From: Sarocladium kiliense | Taxonomy: Eukaryota; Ascomycota; Sordariomycetes; Hypocreales; Sarocladiaceae | Direction: 5' to 3' | DNA: 64,000 bases | Assembly: GCA_030734395.1 (NCBI GenBank) | Contig: JAUZTG010000048.1 | Span: 1-64,000 of the forward strand | Shown: positions 46,604 to 58,429 of the stretch, in pieces | How the letters are laid out: every line of letters starts with the position of its first letter | How positions within the stretch are numbered: position 1 is the first letter of the stretch | Notes under the pieces: generated by a model | Seen by the model: the letters and a program-made list of their open reading frames with translations, nothing else | Told to the model about the DNA's origin: nothing | The model's database searches: none | Made by a program: the position numbers and the translations under genes

Positions 46604-46638
46604 CACGTGATATATCACGTGATGTCTAGTCACCCAAT
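46604..46638. promoter_or_regulatory. CACGTG-ATATAT-CACGTG palindrome and CCAAT box upstream of the complex I gene
   Basis: Positions 46604-46621 form a perfect 18-base palindrome with two CACGTG E-boxes, followed by CCAAT at 46634-46638, about 200 bases before the ATG of the 23-kDa subunit gene. CACGTG is bound by bHLH factors such as Cbf1, and CCAAT by the HAP/CBC complex, which controls respiratory genes in fungi. Function here is inferred from position. Confidence 0.5.
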
Positions 46639-46840
46639 CAGCAACCGAGGATCTGTAATCCCGCAGCTCATCCGAACCTCCATTTGGGATCTTGATGCAA
46701 CCACCAAAAAGCCCGTCCTGCACGTCGACGAGCCGACAGTTCGCCTTCCGCCCTTACTCAACCCGCTCACCGCGAGCCTGATTCTCCCTGACACATTCGA
46801 CCATAGAGCCTCGCGTCCCTCTCCTCCTTTTCGATTCCCA

Positions 46841-47814
46841 ATGGCTCCGGCATTGCAGGCATCTACCATCGCCATGCTGTCACGGCGACAGCTCGTCCAC
46901 CCGGGCGCGAGCCGAGCGATCATCCTCGCGGCCATGAACACCACAACCAAGGCCGTTAGCCAGCGCGGCTACGCCACACCAATGGGTCCTCCTCCTAAGG
47001 GGTTTCGGACGAGTAAGCCCATCGAGTGGGCGGGTGACAAGGACAGCACCCTCGATCGGCTGGGCAAGTACTTCCTCATGACGGAGATGGCGAGGGGCAT
47101 GTACGTCCTTCTGGAGCAATTCTTCCGACCGGCGTAAGTCCTTCATTCCACAAACGCGGAGATTACATGTATTGATCCAAACATAGGTACACGATCTACT
47201 ACCCGTTCGAGAAGGTAAAGCCGAACGAGCCAGCTCTTCATTATCAGATCAGATCCAGAATAGCCATTGACGCCTCATAGGGCCCTATCTCCCCTCGATT
47301 CCGTGGCGAGCACGCTCTCCGACGGTATCCCTCCGGAGAGGAGCGTTGCATCGCTTGCAAGCTTTGTGAAGCTGTATGAACCCCTCCATTAGATATACAT
47401 ACGTTTCACTGCAGGCACCAACTAAGACATTCTGTTATTTGCAGATCTGCCCGGCACAGGCTATCACCATTGAAGCCGAAGAGCGTGCTGATGGCTCTCG
47501 CCGGACGACCCGTTACGATATCGACATGACCAAGTGCATCTACTGCGGCTTCTGCCAAGAGTCATGCCCCGTTGACGCTATCGTCGAAAGCCCCAACGCC
47601 GAGTACGCCACTGAGACGAGGGAGGAACTGTTGTACAATAAGGGTGAGTTATGGAACGAATACATGTGTTGTTACAGGGCAACATACTGTGGCGCTTCCT
47701 TTCTGACATTCCGACCCCCCTGCTGACCATTCAACAGAGAAGCTGCTGTCCAACGGTGACAAATGGGAGCCCGAGCTTGCCGCTGTCATCCGTGCCGACT
47801 CCCCTTACAGATGA
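46841..47814 (+). CDS. NADH:ubiquinone oxidoreductase 23-kDa subunit (complex I, NDUFS8/NuoI type)
   Basis: Five exons (46841-47133, 47187-47214, 47281-47373, 47445-47643, 47738-47814) give 229 residues. An N-terminal mitochondrial presequence (MAPALQAST, many Arg/Ser, no acids, to about residue 45) is followed by MARGMYVLLEQFFRPAYTIYYPFEKG. Two 4Fe-4S motifs follow: CIACKLCEAICP and CIYCGFCQESCP, the ligands for clusters N6a and N6b on the path to ubiquinone. The C-terminus EKLLSNGDKWEPELA is the usual end. A 28-base exon and canonical splice signals support the structure. Located in the matrix arm of complex I. Confidence 0.95.
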
Positions 47815-48271
47815 GGAGTTCTGCACACCATATTGAAAATATCAATTCCACGATGCTTTCTTTTGTTTTGGCCACTATTTGGGGGAGCCTGGGGTGAACC
47901 TTGTTTAGACAGTAGTAGTGGAAGACGGCCATTCGCCTAGGTGGGCCTCAAGCGAAAGACTGTATATATGTAATCTACGGCTTATCACGCTTCACTACGG
48001 CCATGCTTCGCGTTCTCATGTAGGGCATCATGCATCAGCCACTGATAAGGTATCTTTCACGCTGCTAGAGATATGAAACATTTGAGTCTCCAGATCAACT
48101 GGTTGGGATTGGGTCAAGGCACGATGCGCCATGATCCGTAGCGATTGTATATGAACACATGGCTCCAGTGCTTTCGCTCTTAAGACTCATAATCTCGTCA
48201 TAGGATATTCGTGAAGGTCAATCATGCCACCACAACGCGCTCTATTACGCATTATCATTAATTAGGTTGCT
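47815..48271. other. Convergent 3' flanks, no gene
   Basis: Spacer between the ends of the complex I and carboxypeptidase genes. No feature beyond untranslated sequence. Confidence 0.4.
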
Positions 48272-49630
48272 CTAGCAAGTTTTCCAGACTGGTTCGCCAT
48301 CTGGCCCAGCCGCGTTCAGCAACAGCTCCATGAGCCCTGTGTCTACACTTCTCATCGAATCATGGTACTCCTCCCTAGTTGGGTAGAAAGGACACCCGCC
48401 AAGGTCTCCCGAAGGCCGGCCGAACTCCACGGTCAGGCTCTTCAGCTTCTTCGCGCCACATTTATCACCATAGTACAGCCCCCGCATATAATCTGTGCTG
48501 GCCCCCGATGTTGGATATAGAAGCACAGACTCCAAAGGCATGTACTCAACAGAGCCGGCATCATCCATCGCGTTGACCATCTTCCGTGCGACGCTAAGCT
48601 CCGCATCCCAATCCTCCGGTTCCATGTATTCCTTGAAGTACGCCTCCGCTGGGTCATCGCCAAGGAAGCCACGAGTGCCATCATACGACGCGTTAGCAAA
48701 GTTCTCGTATGGTTTTGTATGCTGCACATTGTCGTCGCCCCAGGAATAAAGGACGTCACCTCCAAACGAGTGTAAATCCAAGAACCAACTCAAGCCGTCA
48801 AATTGATCCACTGTCCAGATGACAGCTTGCGTCTCGGGCTCAGACGCGGGCGAAAGGCCGTGGAAGATTTCACTGTGTGGATCGTTGGAAGCGGCGGAAC
48901 TGAGTTCTGCAAGGGGGCTGAAGGCTTTTTCGTAGTCCCAGAGAAAGTCAAAGTTGCGATTGAGGTCGATTCCAATGCTGACTTCGCTATTCTCAGCGGC
49001 ACTCTTCGGGTTGCGATTCTTCCGCCAGCACGAATCGGTAGCTTGATCGTGTGCCACACCATCTGGATTCACGAGTGGCAGTACCACGATGCCAACCGAC
49101 AGGGCTGTTTGCACGTCGGCATTCGTGTAAGTCTTGTTCCCATAGACGAGGCCTGTACCCTGCGCATGTGCTTCAAGTAGATCGGCGATAAGATAGATGA
49201 CATTGTCTGGTCCGCCACGCTCACGGGCGTGTATGCCACTCATGATGAAAACTCGAGGCTGTCTGCCGATGAATGCGCCGTGCAGCGATGCATTCTGGTA
49301 TGTGTGCTGAGGTGGCGAGAAGAGCTGGATCTGGGGGTATGCATTCGCCAGGCCTTTGAGGGCAGATTGAACTTCCTGAGGGTTCAGGACAGATTCCAGA
49401 TCTCGGTCACTAGTGCCGAGGCCCGTAGGGACGACACTGCCTCCTTTGAATCTGTCACCGGCTCCGATGGGGAAGCCTTTGCTGGCCTGCCGTTTAAAGA
49501 ACTGCTGTCTGCGAATCGGGGTGCCATGCAATCGATGCTCTCTCTCGGCAACGATCTCTGAGTCCAGCAGACAGGCCTGAGCTGGAAGAAGGGCGGCGGC
49601 GGCGAGTGCTGCAGTGGCAAGCAGCTTCAT
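48272..49630 (-). CDS. Secreted zinc metallocarboxypeptidase (M14 family)
   Basis: Single exon, 452 residues. The signal peptide MKLLATAALAAAALLPAQA is followed by a short proregion. The first zinc ligands are in GIHARE (His and Glu) near residue 133, the substrate-binding NRNFDF near 225, the third ligand His in LDLHSFGGD near 288, and the catalytic Glu in LTVEFG near 402. This is the full M14 set. It removes C-terminal residues from peptides outside the cell. Cysteines near both ends probably form disulfides. It differs from pancreatic-type enzymes in its shorter propeptide. Confidence 0.92.
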   Translation of the reverse strand: MKLLATAALAAAALLPAQACLLDSEIVAEREHRLHGTPIRRQQFFKRQASKGFPIGAGDRFKGGSVVPTGLGTSDRDLESVLNPQEVQSALKGLANAYPQIQLFSPPQHTYQNASLHGAFIGRQPRVFIMSGIHARERGGPDNVIYLIADLLEAHAQGTGLVYGNKTYTNADVQTALSVGIVVLPLVNPDGVAHDQATDSCWRKNRNPKSAAENSEVSIGIDLNRNFDFLWDYEKAFSPLAELSSAASNDPHSEIFHGLSPASEPETQAVIWTVDQFDGLSWFLDLHSFGGDVLYSWGDDNVQHTKPYENFANASYDGTRGFLGDDPAEAYFKEYMEPEDWDAELSVARKMVNAMDDAGSVEYMPLESVLLYPTSGASTDYMRGLYYGDKCGAKKLKSLTVEFGRPSGDLGGCPFYPTREEYHDSMRSVDTGLMELLLNAAGPDGEPVWKTC

Positions 49631-51350
49631 CTTGTTAATTAGAACCTGGCGACAATCTGTGTGAAGGTGGTAAAAGAAGCAGCGTGCCGGGTGCGGTTCA
49701 GCTTCTCAAATACCCAAGTGGTGTGGATAATCAGAGAAGAGCTGTTTCGCAATACGACGCTGGGAAGTCCAGATCGAGAAGCGAAGCGAAAATCGCAGGC
49801 TCGACAGAGCCCCTTCCGCCAAACGTCTCCGTCCCATGGCAACGGCTGTGGAGCGTTAGGGCAGCATTTGACGAGGTCCTGGCGCACGGGACAGCTGGGA
49901 TGGCGAAGGAAGGATTCCGATCGGCACGGAGCTCACAGATGGTAATCTGAGCGCGAGACATGGTATTGGCTACAGTTGCTGGGAGGGGGGCAGACAGAGG
50001 TCGGAGGGCGAACGCATGGCTGTGAATGGATGTGGGTTTGCCGATCATGACAGTGACCGTTGATGAGACACAAGTCAGGTAATAAGGGATGGCGACCAAG
50101 GGTATCATGCTAATTGAATGAGCGCACAAGAGAATGGCGCGAGGCTGCAATCTGCACAGGCGACAGTATTGAAATGACAGCGACGGAAAAGTGAAGTAGC
50201 AGGAAGTAACGGAACGGCGCGATAAGAGCTGCAAGGTTCCGTGATCACGAGGCGGCCATGGCATTCCGTACCTCAAGGTACCTTAGGTAAGGTATCTGAG
50301 GCTGAGGTGTGTAACACGAAAGGAAAGGGCAAAAAGGGAAAGCGCAAGGGGGGAGCTAACCCCTTAAATCAATCAATTGGATGCATGAGTGGCCGAAGGG
50401 GCATAGACTAGGCTTGTTATAGAAAGGTGCGTCTGGTTTAGGGACAACGACTTCCCTATTTGATTGTCATTTCAGGAAAAAGTACCTTTCCGACAAGAGG
50501 CAGACCATACATATGATTATATACATGATAAAAGCGCAAAGACATGTCGTGTTAGTCCTGTAAGAAAGACGAATCGCTGGTTAGTAAAAACACGCTGTAT
50601 GTAGGTATAAAAGGTAGGAGGCGTGTTTCGTCACGCAGCGCCGTTAATGGGAGAATACTTATGGCACACACCACTCTGGAACGCTTCCTGTGGTTGAGGC
50701 GCCTCCTCCGTGGCAAATATATCGCTTTATTTGATTGAGTAACCATAACCTTCAGGCTCAGTTCCAATTCAGTGAATATAACCCTACCTCTGTACCCCGG
50801 TAGGCACTCGACCTACCTTATACCACTCATTCCAGAGAAGTGTAGTTTGTCCATGTTTGGCGTGGTCATCGTGGTCTCCCAGACAAGGTGGGACGAATTT
50901 GAGCGCGACAGCGCAATTACTTGTCTTCGATCAGAAAAAAGTAGATACGATCTGAAACAGATAACCGATCGCACTGTATGACATGATTCTCGCATCATCT
51001 GCAATATAATGCTGCATGCTGCATGCCACTTGCGAGTATCTTGCATTCCTGCAGGGTAGGCCATCATCAACCTATCATATCAGTTCTATATGGTGACTAA
51101 GACTACCAAACTAGTCACGTGACACTTCCCGTACCTTAGCCGAGCTTGCCAGCATCCCGAAGCTCCAGGAGTGCCAGGCTATCCCGACGAGAAAATTATC
51201 AACGTCACCTCGACCTCTCTCCCCCGACCTCCGTATTAAGCACCCACTACTCTCACTTACCAATTTACCTCCTCGGCCGTCGCCCGAATCTCTCCTCGCT
51301 TCCAATTTACAACTTTCTCGCGATCCTCTGCCCGCACCACCCGAGTCACC
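49631..51350. other. Intergenic region between divergent carboxypeptidase and acyl carrier protein genes
   Basis: A 181-codon minus-strand frame (49731-50276) has no domain and unconvincing composition. A GGTACCTTAGGTAAGGTA palindromic segment lies at about 50276-50294. A GTCACGTGAC palindrome at 51114-51123 lies upstream of the acyl carrier gene. No gene is supported. Confidence 0.4.
51114..51123. promoter_or_regulatory. GTCACGTGAC palindrome (E-box) upstream of the mitochondrial acyl carrier gene
   Basis: A perfect 10-base palindrome centred on CACGTG, about 230 bases before the ATG at 51351. The same CACGTG core is doubled upstream of the complex I 23-kDa gene at 46604. bHLH (Cbf1-like) binding is inferred. 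Confidence 0.4.
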
Positions 51351-52057
51351 ATGTTTCGCACCGCCATCCTCCGCACCTCCACCGCGGTCTCTCGCGTCGC
51401 CGCCCGGCCCGCCGCCAGGAGTACCCTCGTCACCGCTGCCGCTCCTCGCGCTGCTATTCTCCCCAAGATCCAGAGCCTTGTCGCCATCCGCATGTACAGC
51501 GCTGGTGGCGCTCTGAGCAAGGAACAGGTCGAGGGCCGCATCATGAGCCTCTTGCAGGGTTTCGACAAGGTGAGCTATAATTCCCATCATGCATCAAGTG
51601 TAGAGGGTACGGAAAACATCGCACGCTGCCTGTCATACGTGAAACGAAAGTCATATGACTGTCGATGTCATTTAATGAGCGTCGCGATGAGCAACCGAAC
51701 CCTGAATGCTGTGGACATTCAACAGCGTAAGAGTCAAGACTAACAATCAACCAGGTCAACGATGCCCAGAACGTATGTTCCCCTAGGCGCGTTATGCCAC
51801 TGTGAATTCGCCTAATACCTCTTCCAGATCAAGCCTGCCGCTCACTTTGCCAATGACCTTGGCCTCGACAGCCTTGACACCGTTGAGGTTGTCATGGCCA
51901 TTGAGGAGGAGTTCAGCATCGAGATCCCTGATAAGGATGCTGATGCCATCCATTCTGGTACGCCATCCAACTACCGTCCTATCAGCTCTACTAGCTAACA
52001 GACTCTGCAGTCAACCAGGCCGTTGAGTACATCCTCAACCAGCCCGATGCCAGCTAA
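51351..52057 (+). CDS. Mitochondrial acyl carrier protein (complex I-associated)
   Basis: Four exons (51351-51569, 51755-51772, 51828-51957, 52011-52057) give 137 residues. The presequence of about 48 residues is Arg/Ala/Ser-rich with no acids. The carrier domain has the phosphopantetheine site DLGLDSLDTVE (Ser near residue 93) and the EEFSIEIPD helix. Exon 2 is only 18 bases (VNDAQN). The protein carries acyl chains in mitochondrial fatty-acid synthesis (lipoate supply) and is a subunit of complex I and a partner of LYR-motif proteins. Canonical donors and acceptors throughout. Confidence 0.95.
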
Positions 52058-53176
52058 ACGACTCGATCTCTTTTACACGATACGGGAAACCTCTTCCCCT
52101 CCCCACTCCTGCGATCAAACAATCCATCTCGCCCTTTTTGTACAATATCGGAGATTCAGGAGAGAAGAAAGAGGAAACACGGGCACGTTGCAAGCATACA
52201 TTTAGAAGGAAGAGAATTTGACCGGATGGGCTGATGCGCAAGGGGCGCAGGCGGTTTGAGAGTGGTGTCACGGGAAGCAAAGAGTGGCATGGTGTTTCCA
52301 TCTATCGATGTAGTGTAAAGAACCACGGATGGCATGGCACCCCTATAGTCTGTCTTGTGTCCCATGTATGACGGACAGAGATGGATTTCTTGGTTGGTCC
52401 CGGTTACCTGTCTTGTAATTCCAAGTCGTTAGCCACGCTCGGTCTGTGTGACACGCTGCCGTGCCCTTGCAACACAGTTGCAACACCCTTGATGTAGTCT
52501 TGCATGATGCTTGGGTCTCACGACCTCTCGAAAGGAGCCATAATCGCTTCGATTAATGTTGGCTTGCATTCCTCATGAATATACATAATGTTATATTAGA
52601 ACACACAAAACAGTGCTAACCTTCCCAGTTTCCGATTCCGCCCACGTCTTTGCTGAGCAGATGCAGTATATCCCGATGCTAAAATTCACAGCGATTCCCT
52701 TTTGCCATACTTTGCCTGTTCGCTATGTTACAAACAGATTTAGCCATGAAGCCTTGGCTCCCAATTTGTGGACAGAATGTGCACCTTGTTGATCCAAGAG
52801 TTGTAGCAGCGAGTGACAACAGATTGCCTGGGCTGTAAGACAGCAAACACCATCGCCTGCAAAGACATGGCACTCGGCAGTGCTTTTGATGACCGCTCGC
52901 TAGTATCAAACCTGAATTGTGGAGCACAGGATGTGCGCACGCATGATCTTCAGATACGGCTCGAGTGATATCCAGCTCGTCGAATGATGCCTCATAAGCG
53001 GCTGCACCGGCCTGCGTGATCCTCAATCTTCCCCAGAGCAATATAGATTTCGTGGTCGTAAAGTTCGTAGTCAAGATGACATAAGGATATGGTCCCCAGA
53101 GAACCATCGCGTGATAAGGCTGGCTGACTTCGGGTGAGGGCTGCGGTGTGTCGCCTGAGCCGCAAATGACCAGTAC
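52058..53176. other. Convergent 3' flanks, no gene
   Basis: About 1.1 kb between the acyl carrier and CCCH genes. A minus-strand frame of 142 codons (52679-53107) shows no domain and probably belongs to the 3' untranslated region of the CCCH gene. Confidence 0.4.
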
Positions 53177-55209
53177 TCATCCTCGGCTATGGACCGCCAC
53201 GCCATCCTTGCTCCCTCCACTTGTGGGCTTCCCAGAGACAACGCCTGCGTAGCTGCCCCAGGTTCCCATGCTGAGGCCAGCAGAGACCCTCTTGCGTGTG
53301 CGGCCATTCGTCGACTCGTCCTCCTCTTCCATACTGAAGACGAAATCAGGGTCTTCCTCATCTATAGGTGTCGTGAACCTTCCCGTGACCGTTGAGCTGA
53401 TGCTGCCACTGGAGATGTGACGCTCCATCCCGCGATTTTTCTCGATGGGAGCCACGTTGTTTGTGGGTGTGCGAGCTGAGGAAGGATGAAGAAGAGGGCT
53501 TGAGCCTCCTGTTGCTTCATCAATACGATGTCTCTGGAGCTGTTGCGATAGCATAGACATCGACTCGCTATTTGTCCGGCCACCTGTCGGACGACTGAGA
53601 CCGTTCGAGGCCATTAGCGAGTCACCCATCTCTTGGGCGAGTGTTGACGTCCGCAACGGACTACCAACATGACCAAACGCGGAGGCTCCACGACTTGAGC
53701 GTGCTGCTGCTTCCTCCTCTTCCTTTTGACGTTGGAATAATGGACCCCAGCGACTGGGACTTGAACCAATAGGACTACCATACTTAGAGATGCTGTCAAG
53801 ACCCGAGTCCCCGTCAGCACGGATAGAGCCACGCCTGGCTTTCTCGGCCGGTGTGAGAAGATCTTGGAGATTCTCCGGGAGATAATTTTCTGGCAAGTTG
53901 TCATTTGCATCATCACCAAAGACAAATTCGTTATCCCAGTCGCGGTCGAGAGACGCTGGCTTGGGAAGGCTCGCGCTTAACATTCTAGGCTTGGCGTATC
54001 TGGAGGAGTGCATAGCTCTCTTGCCGAAGTACTCCTCGCCATTGGCATTTTGTGAGTGAGGACTACCTGCGATCGTAGTGACGAGATGGTCGGAAGATCC
54101 GAAGGCTGAAGTGTGTAGTAACTTTAGGGTCTCGGATGTACGCGAGTCCTTCGCGTTGCTCAAAGAAGGTGTAGGTGAATCCAAGCCAAATTTTGAAGGC
54201 ACCGAAGACGGCCAAGGCGCCGCCGGGAATCGTGCGGCGTTGGATATTCCATTGGAGTCGAAAGAGGCGGGCAGTGGCGCGTCAAGTACGGAGAGACCTC
54301 TACCATTGACTGGCGACAGTCCGAAACCTGAGCGAAAGTGATCGTCATCACGGGGCGAACCATAGTTAGACGTTGGCCGCGAGTAGGGCGCGTCGAGCCC
54401 AGGCAATCCGTTATCTAAGCTCGGCTGATGAGCCAGCTGATGGTGCTGCTGATCATCGAAAGGAAAGGCCGGAGGTGCGTATTGCGCACTATCTGCACCG
54501 TATAAAGAATTCGTGAGAGCGCTCGCGGAGTTGGTATGATATGCTTCGGCTGTCGAAGGTGATGTCTGGGTGGCTCCAGGCCGCGCTCCGAGAGCAATGG
54601 GCGTTGTCCCAACAGTCACACCGTTCTTTCCGTAGTTGATGCGTCGGCCATCCGGTAGTACGTGTATATTTGCGCACTTCGGTCCGAACTTGCAGTTTCC
54701 CTGGCAAGAGGTAGCGTATTAGTATGATAATGATGAGCCTTTTGCGCTTATCCGTGATGACCAGGTGTTGTGTTCGCGACAGTCGGCGTCTTGAAGAGTC
54801 ATGAAGATATGAGCCCAAAGTATGTTCACTCACCTTTGCAAAGTATTTGCAAATGGTATCAGAGGCCGACCCTAAGTCATGGCTAAATGGACAGGCCTTC
54901 CCCGCTTGGCATGCGCCCTGGCGGAAGAACTTGCAAGGAACATGTGAAGTATCTGCAGTTTGTGTCAGCTCCGATCGAGCCAGAAGGACACCGAAAAGTG
55001 AGGAGTCGGGTTACATCCTCCAGCTAAGAGCTGTCGAGAAACCGTCGAGGCGAGGCGGGGTTGTTGCAAGTGATTGGGTTACACATACTAGGAGGACTTC
55101 GAGGACCTTCGAATCGGGGCCCAGCAGTTGGGCCTCCGCTGGCAGGACGGGCGCCGCTGCCGCTGGGGATGTTGAGGCTGCCGCTGCGGCCGTGGCGGAA
55201 CTCAGGCAT
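53177..55209 (-). CDS. CCCH zinc-finger RNA-binding protein
   Basis: Three exons (55209-55089, 54952-54834, 54700-53177) give 587 residues. After a Gly/Ser-rich start (MPEFRHGRSGSLNIP) two CCCH fingers follow: CKFFRQGACQAGKACPFSH, then CKYFAKGNCKFGPKCANIH, the second joined across the last intron. VLPDGRRINYGK comes next. The remaining 450 residues are Ser/Pro-rich and disordered, with RWGPLFQRQKEEEEAA and an acidic DEEDPDFVFSMEEED segment near the C-terminus. Proteins of this layout in fungi have been named after S. pombe Scp3 (spindle-poison sensitivity); that name is from memory and unproven here. A cytosolic mRNA-binding regulator is likely. Confidence 0.82.
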
Positions 55210-58200
55210 CGTGACGGGTAACAGGCAGGGTTGATCAAGGCGACCACGTGAGGCGATTGCGAGCAGGTGCGCTGGCACCAGCTGAAGCGAACGCGGGGAT
55301 CGGAGGAGGGGTAGAGACGGCGGTGGCAGGTGAAGGTGGCCTCACCGCACACCGAGGATCGCGGGGAGAAGCTCTGGACGAGGGAGGAAGATGTCGCCAG
55401 GGCCTATTTGCGAAGGTGAGAGTCTCGATTGACCAGTGTCGGCATAGGTTTCGGCGTCGATGTCGGGATCGGAAGGGATGCAGGCGGGCAAACGGCCATG
55501 GGACCCGAGCACGCGGTGGATTATGGACTGTGGGACAGGCCAGGCGATTGTAGGTGTGGCTCCAGATGGCGGTGGACCAGTGGTGGCCTTTTCATCTGAG
55601 GTAAGTATTCGCTCTGGGCAGATATAGATCGTGGCACCACCACAGACGGCTGTGTAGCTTGGTGCGCAGCGCTAAGTCAAGGGATGTGCTAGAGTCGGAT
55701 GGGTGGGCAGGAGGTCGTGCGACACGTCTTTTCGGTAGGGTTGACAAGAATCAAAAGCATAGATTGTACGGCGGAAAGGAGGCGTATACATCATAGGGAT
55801 TGGTAAGGTATGCTACAACTGGCGGGACATTGAAGCACAGGATGAGGAGGCTGGACAGCGGGGGGGGCAAGGCGTGATGAGGGGAATCAAGCAATCATGA
55901 GAGGCGGGAGTGGACTGGCGAGTTTGGTGGGGGTGCGACGCAGGACTTCTAGACAGGTGACAGGTCGTTCCAGGAGAACCAGCCGCTGTAGTAGAGGTTG
56001 AGGCGCTGAGGGTGAACGATGGCAACAACCGTCAACGCCACAATTTACTGGGGGTCCCCTAATTTCAGCAGGGTTCCAGTGACGCGGCTGCCTGGACGGG
56101 CCGCTAAGTAGGGGACGGCAAGTGCTCGCCCGCTTTGACAGGTGCTCAATGTACAACTACTCCGAGGTGAGCCCAAGGAACCAAAGACCTTTACCTGCCT
56201 AGGTCATGGTGCAGAAGGTTTGATCGGTACCACCGGTCCTTCATGTTTCTACCATTAAGTATGGTGCCTTGGGCAATTCTCACACGGCTTCAACTGCTAG
56301 GCTTTTGAATCGCGTCCTTTCGTCCGTATTGTCATCAGCCCCCCAGATTTGTGCCCCAGGCAGGTAGGCAACAGGGTGCGCGTTTCAGCGAGAGTCAACG
56401 CGTCAAGCATCCTCTGTAAGCCTGCACGTGCCAATCCGACTGTATAGCTTCATCTGCTATCAGTATGGAATCGATCTGCTGACCTGGAGGACAGCAGGTA
56501 TCCACAGAATAAGGCTCACGGGGAGATTCTCCATCTCGTGTCTGCATCTCTCTAGATGTTGTGTCTCTAACCACCCTGCGGACCTTTTCCCCGGCAGCCA
56601 TCAAGTTCGAACAGTCTTTCCCTGACACGAGACTTCTCAAAGACCATGTGCTCCATTTCGAAACGCTCCTCGCCTTTCCGCCTTTGTCTCGCCGCGCATA
56701 TGCCCTCCGCGTGACAACCCTCCTGCATCAGACTGACCGTAAGAGATCATCGGTTCGCAATACGAGGCTGCAAATGTCAATATCACTCTAGATAGACCAA
56801 GTCGTTGCCTCTTTGGCCTGGTGCCCGCTCTGGGTTTGACCAGTTTAGCATCACCGGCGCAGCATCGACTGCAGCTGAAGCTCCGCAAACGATCACTCCC
56901 TAGCGACGATCAGCGCATTGTGCGTGAAGCACTTGAACTTCCTTCGGCTTCCTCTGCAAGACGAGGCTTGCAAGTGGGACCTGAGGATGCTCAGCTGCCT
57001 AGTTCCGGATCACGTCTATCTGATGATAAGTTGGGATGATAAGTTCGCTTTGCGAAATCCCTAGAGTGGTCGTGTGTCCGCCGTCCAAGAGCGTTGCCCA
57101 TCAGAGTGGAGTCTCTTGAATGCCCAGATGTCGGCCATTAGGCTGTTGAGCTCCTATTTCCCTTCGATTCCTGAAGGTTTGAGCCTTTCTCGAACAACCA
57201 GCTTACCCAATACTCCAGAGCGGACCCAAATAGACCCACAGAACACACGCCACTGAATGAAAGTGAATTGTTACCAAGACAACCTCTAGAAGTCTCCCTC
57301 CGGGCCTCCATTCGGAGAGAATCCAGGGTACCATTATATCAGACGGACCCGGCAGTGGGAGGCTGCTTCTGGGTGTGTTGAAATGCTTGGCCAGGTGACC
57401 ATGCATGTCTCACATGAAGGTGTATTACTTGCGTTTCCACCATTATCACCACGACACGACGCGACGACTGTAACCAATAGAGGAATTATGGAGTCCATTA
57501 CTGTCATTATGACGATGTGTCTGGAGCGCTGCCTTTGTCATCATCAGCGCTTGTCTGTGGCCCACCGCTCTCGAGTTGCGATCGCGAGGCTGCCATGCAC
57601 TCCATATGACCGCGGTCCTGGCGAGATCACCCTCTGGAATCAGCGGCTATCATCTGCTTACATCACTGACAAACACAATCCTTGAGCGTCATGCACATGA
57701 CACAGGACCATGAAACCGCCAATCCGCATCCAGCAGCACACAGCTGTGTTCGAGTTAAAGCTGGCCTCGTGGTGAACCTCTGGCGGATTTGACTCTTTGC
57801 CGGTCTCTTCTCTGACACAACGCTGGCAACGCCTATTTGCTCCGTCAGAGCCAGACAATGTGAATGTATCCTAATGTTCCATACCTTTGGCTCGACCTGG
57901 CAAGCCCCTTAACGTTCACGTACCGATTCTCTGCAAAAGCATCTAGTTGAAGGTTACTATCATCCCCCCATTCGCTGCATTGTACACAAGCTAGCTAGGC
58001 TCGACGCATTACTGTTTCTTTAATCCTCCCATGCACTCGGACGAAAGGGAAGAAGGCTAGGTACGCAGTGTCGCGGTTGATAAGGTTGAGCTGTGGACCC
58101 CGCCTCTTCCTAGCCCAATTCACGAAGGTGGACGCCAGCGCGTCTCCTGAACCTCAGCAACTTTTTACTCACATCTTCCCTCATCGCTACCAAATCATTG

Positions 58201-58429
58201 AGCAGGTATGCACCATACATAAGGGCAAGAGACCGCCCACGCGAACCGTGCTACTGCCAAACTCTTCGTGGCACCTATGCTCCTTGATCCATACCTGCGG
58301 GTAGTGCTGTTTGTGCGGCATTGATCCCACCGTCTCTTCCACCGAGTACCATATCTCTACAACATCTTGCCAACGGCTCATACCAAGGAAGCTGTGTTGT
58401 GTGGCATAAACACCTCGAATGCAATACAA
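55210..58429. other. 3.2-kb gene-free region upstream of two divergent genes
   Basis: Both strands hold only short frames without domains. The first 400 bases are GC-rich and open, probably leader or promoter of the CCCH gene. A GAGGTAAGTAT donor-like sequence is on the plus strand near 55596. The rest has scattered CCTAGG-type motifs (for example near 56197). Long regulatory or untranslated sequence is the simplest reading; a noncoding RNA cannot be excluded. Confidence 0.35.

Noticed and set aside
49731..50276. A 181-codon minus-strand open frame
   Set aside because: No domain, no splice partners and a composition unlike neighbouring proteins; probably chance in promoter sequence.
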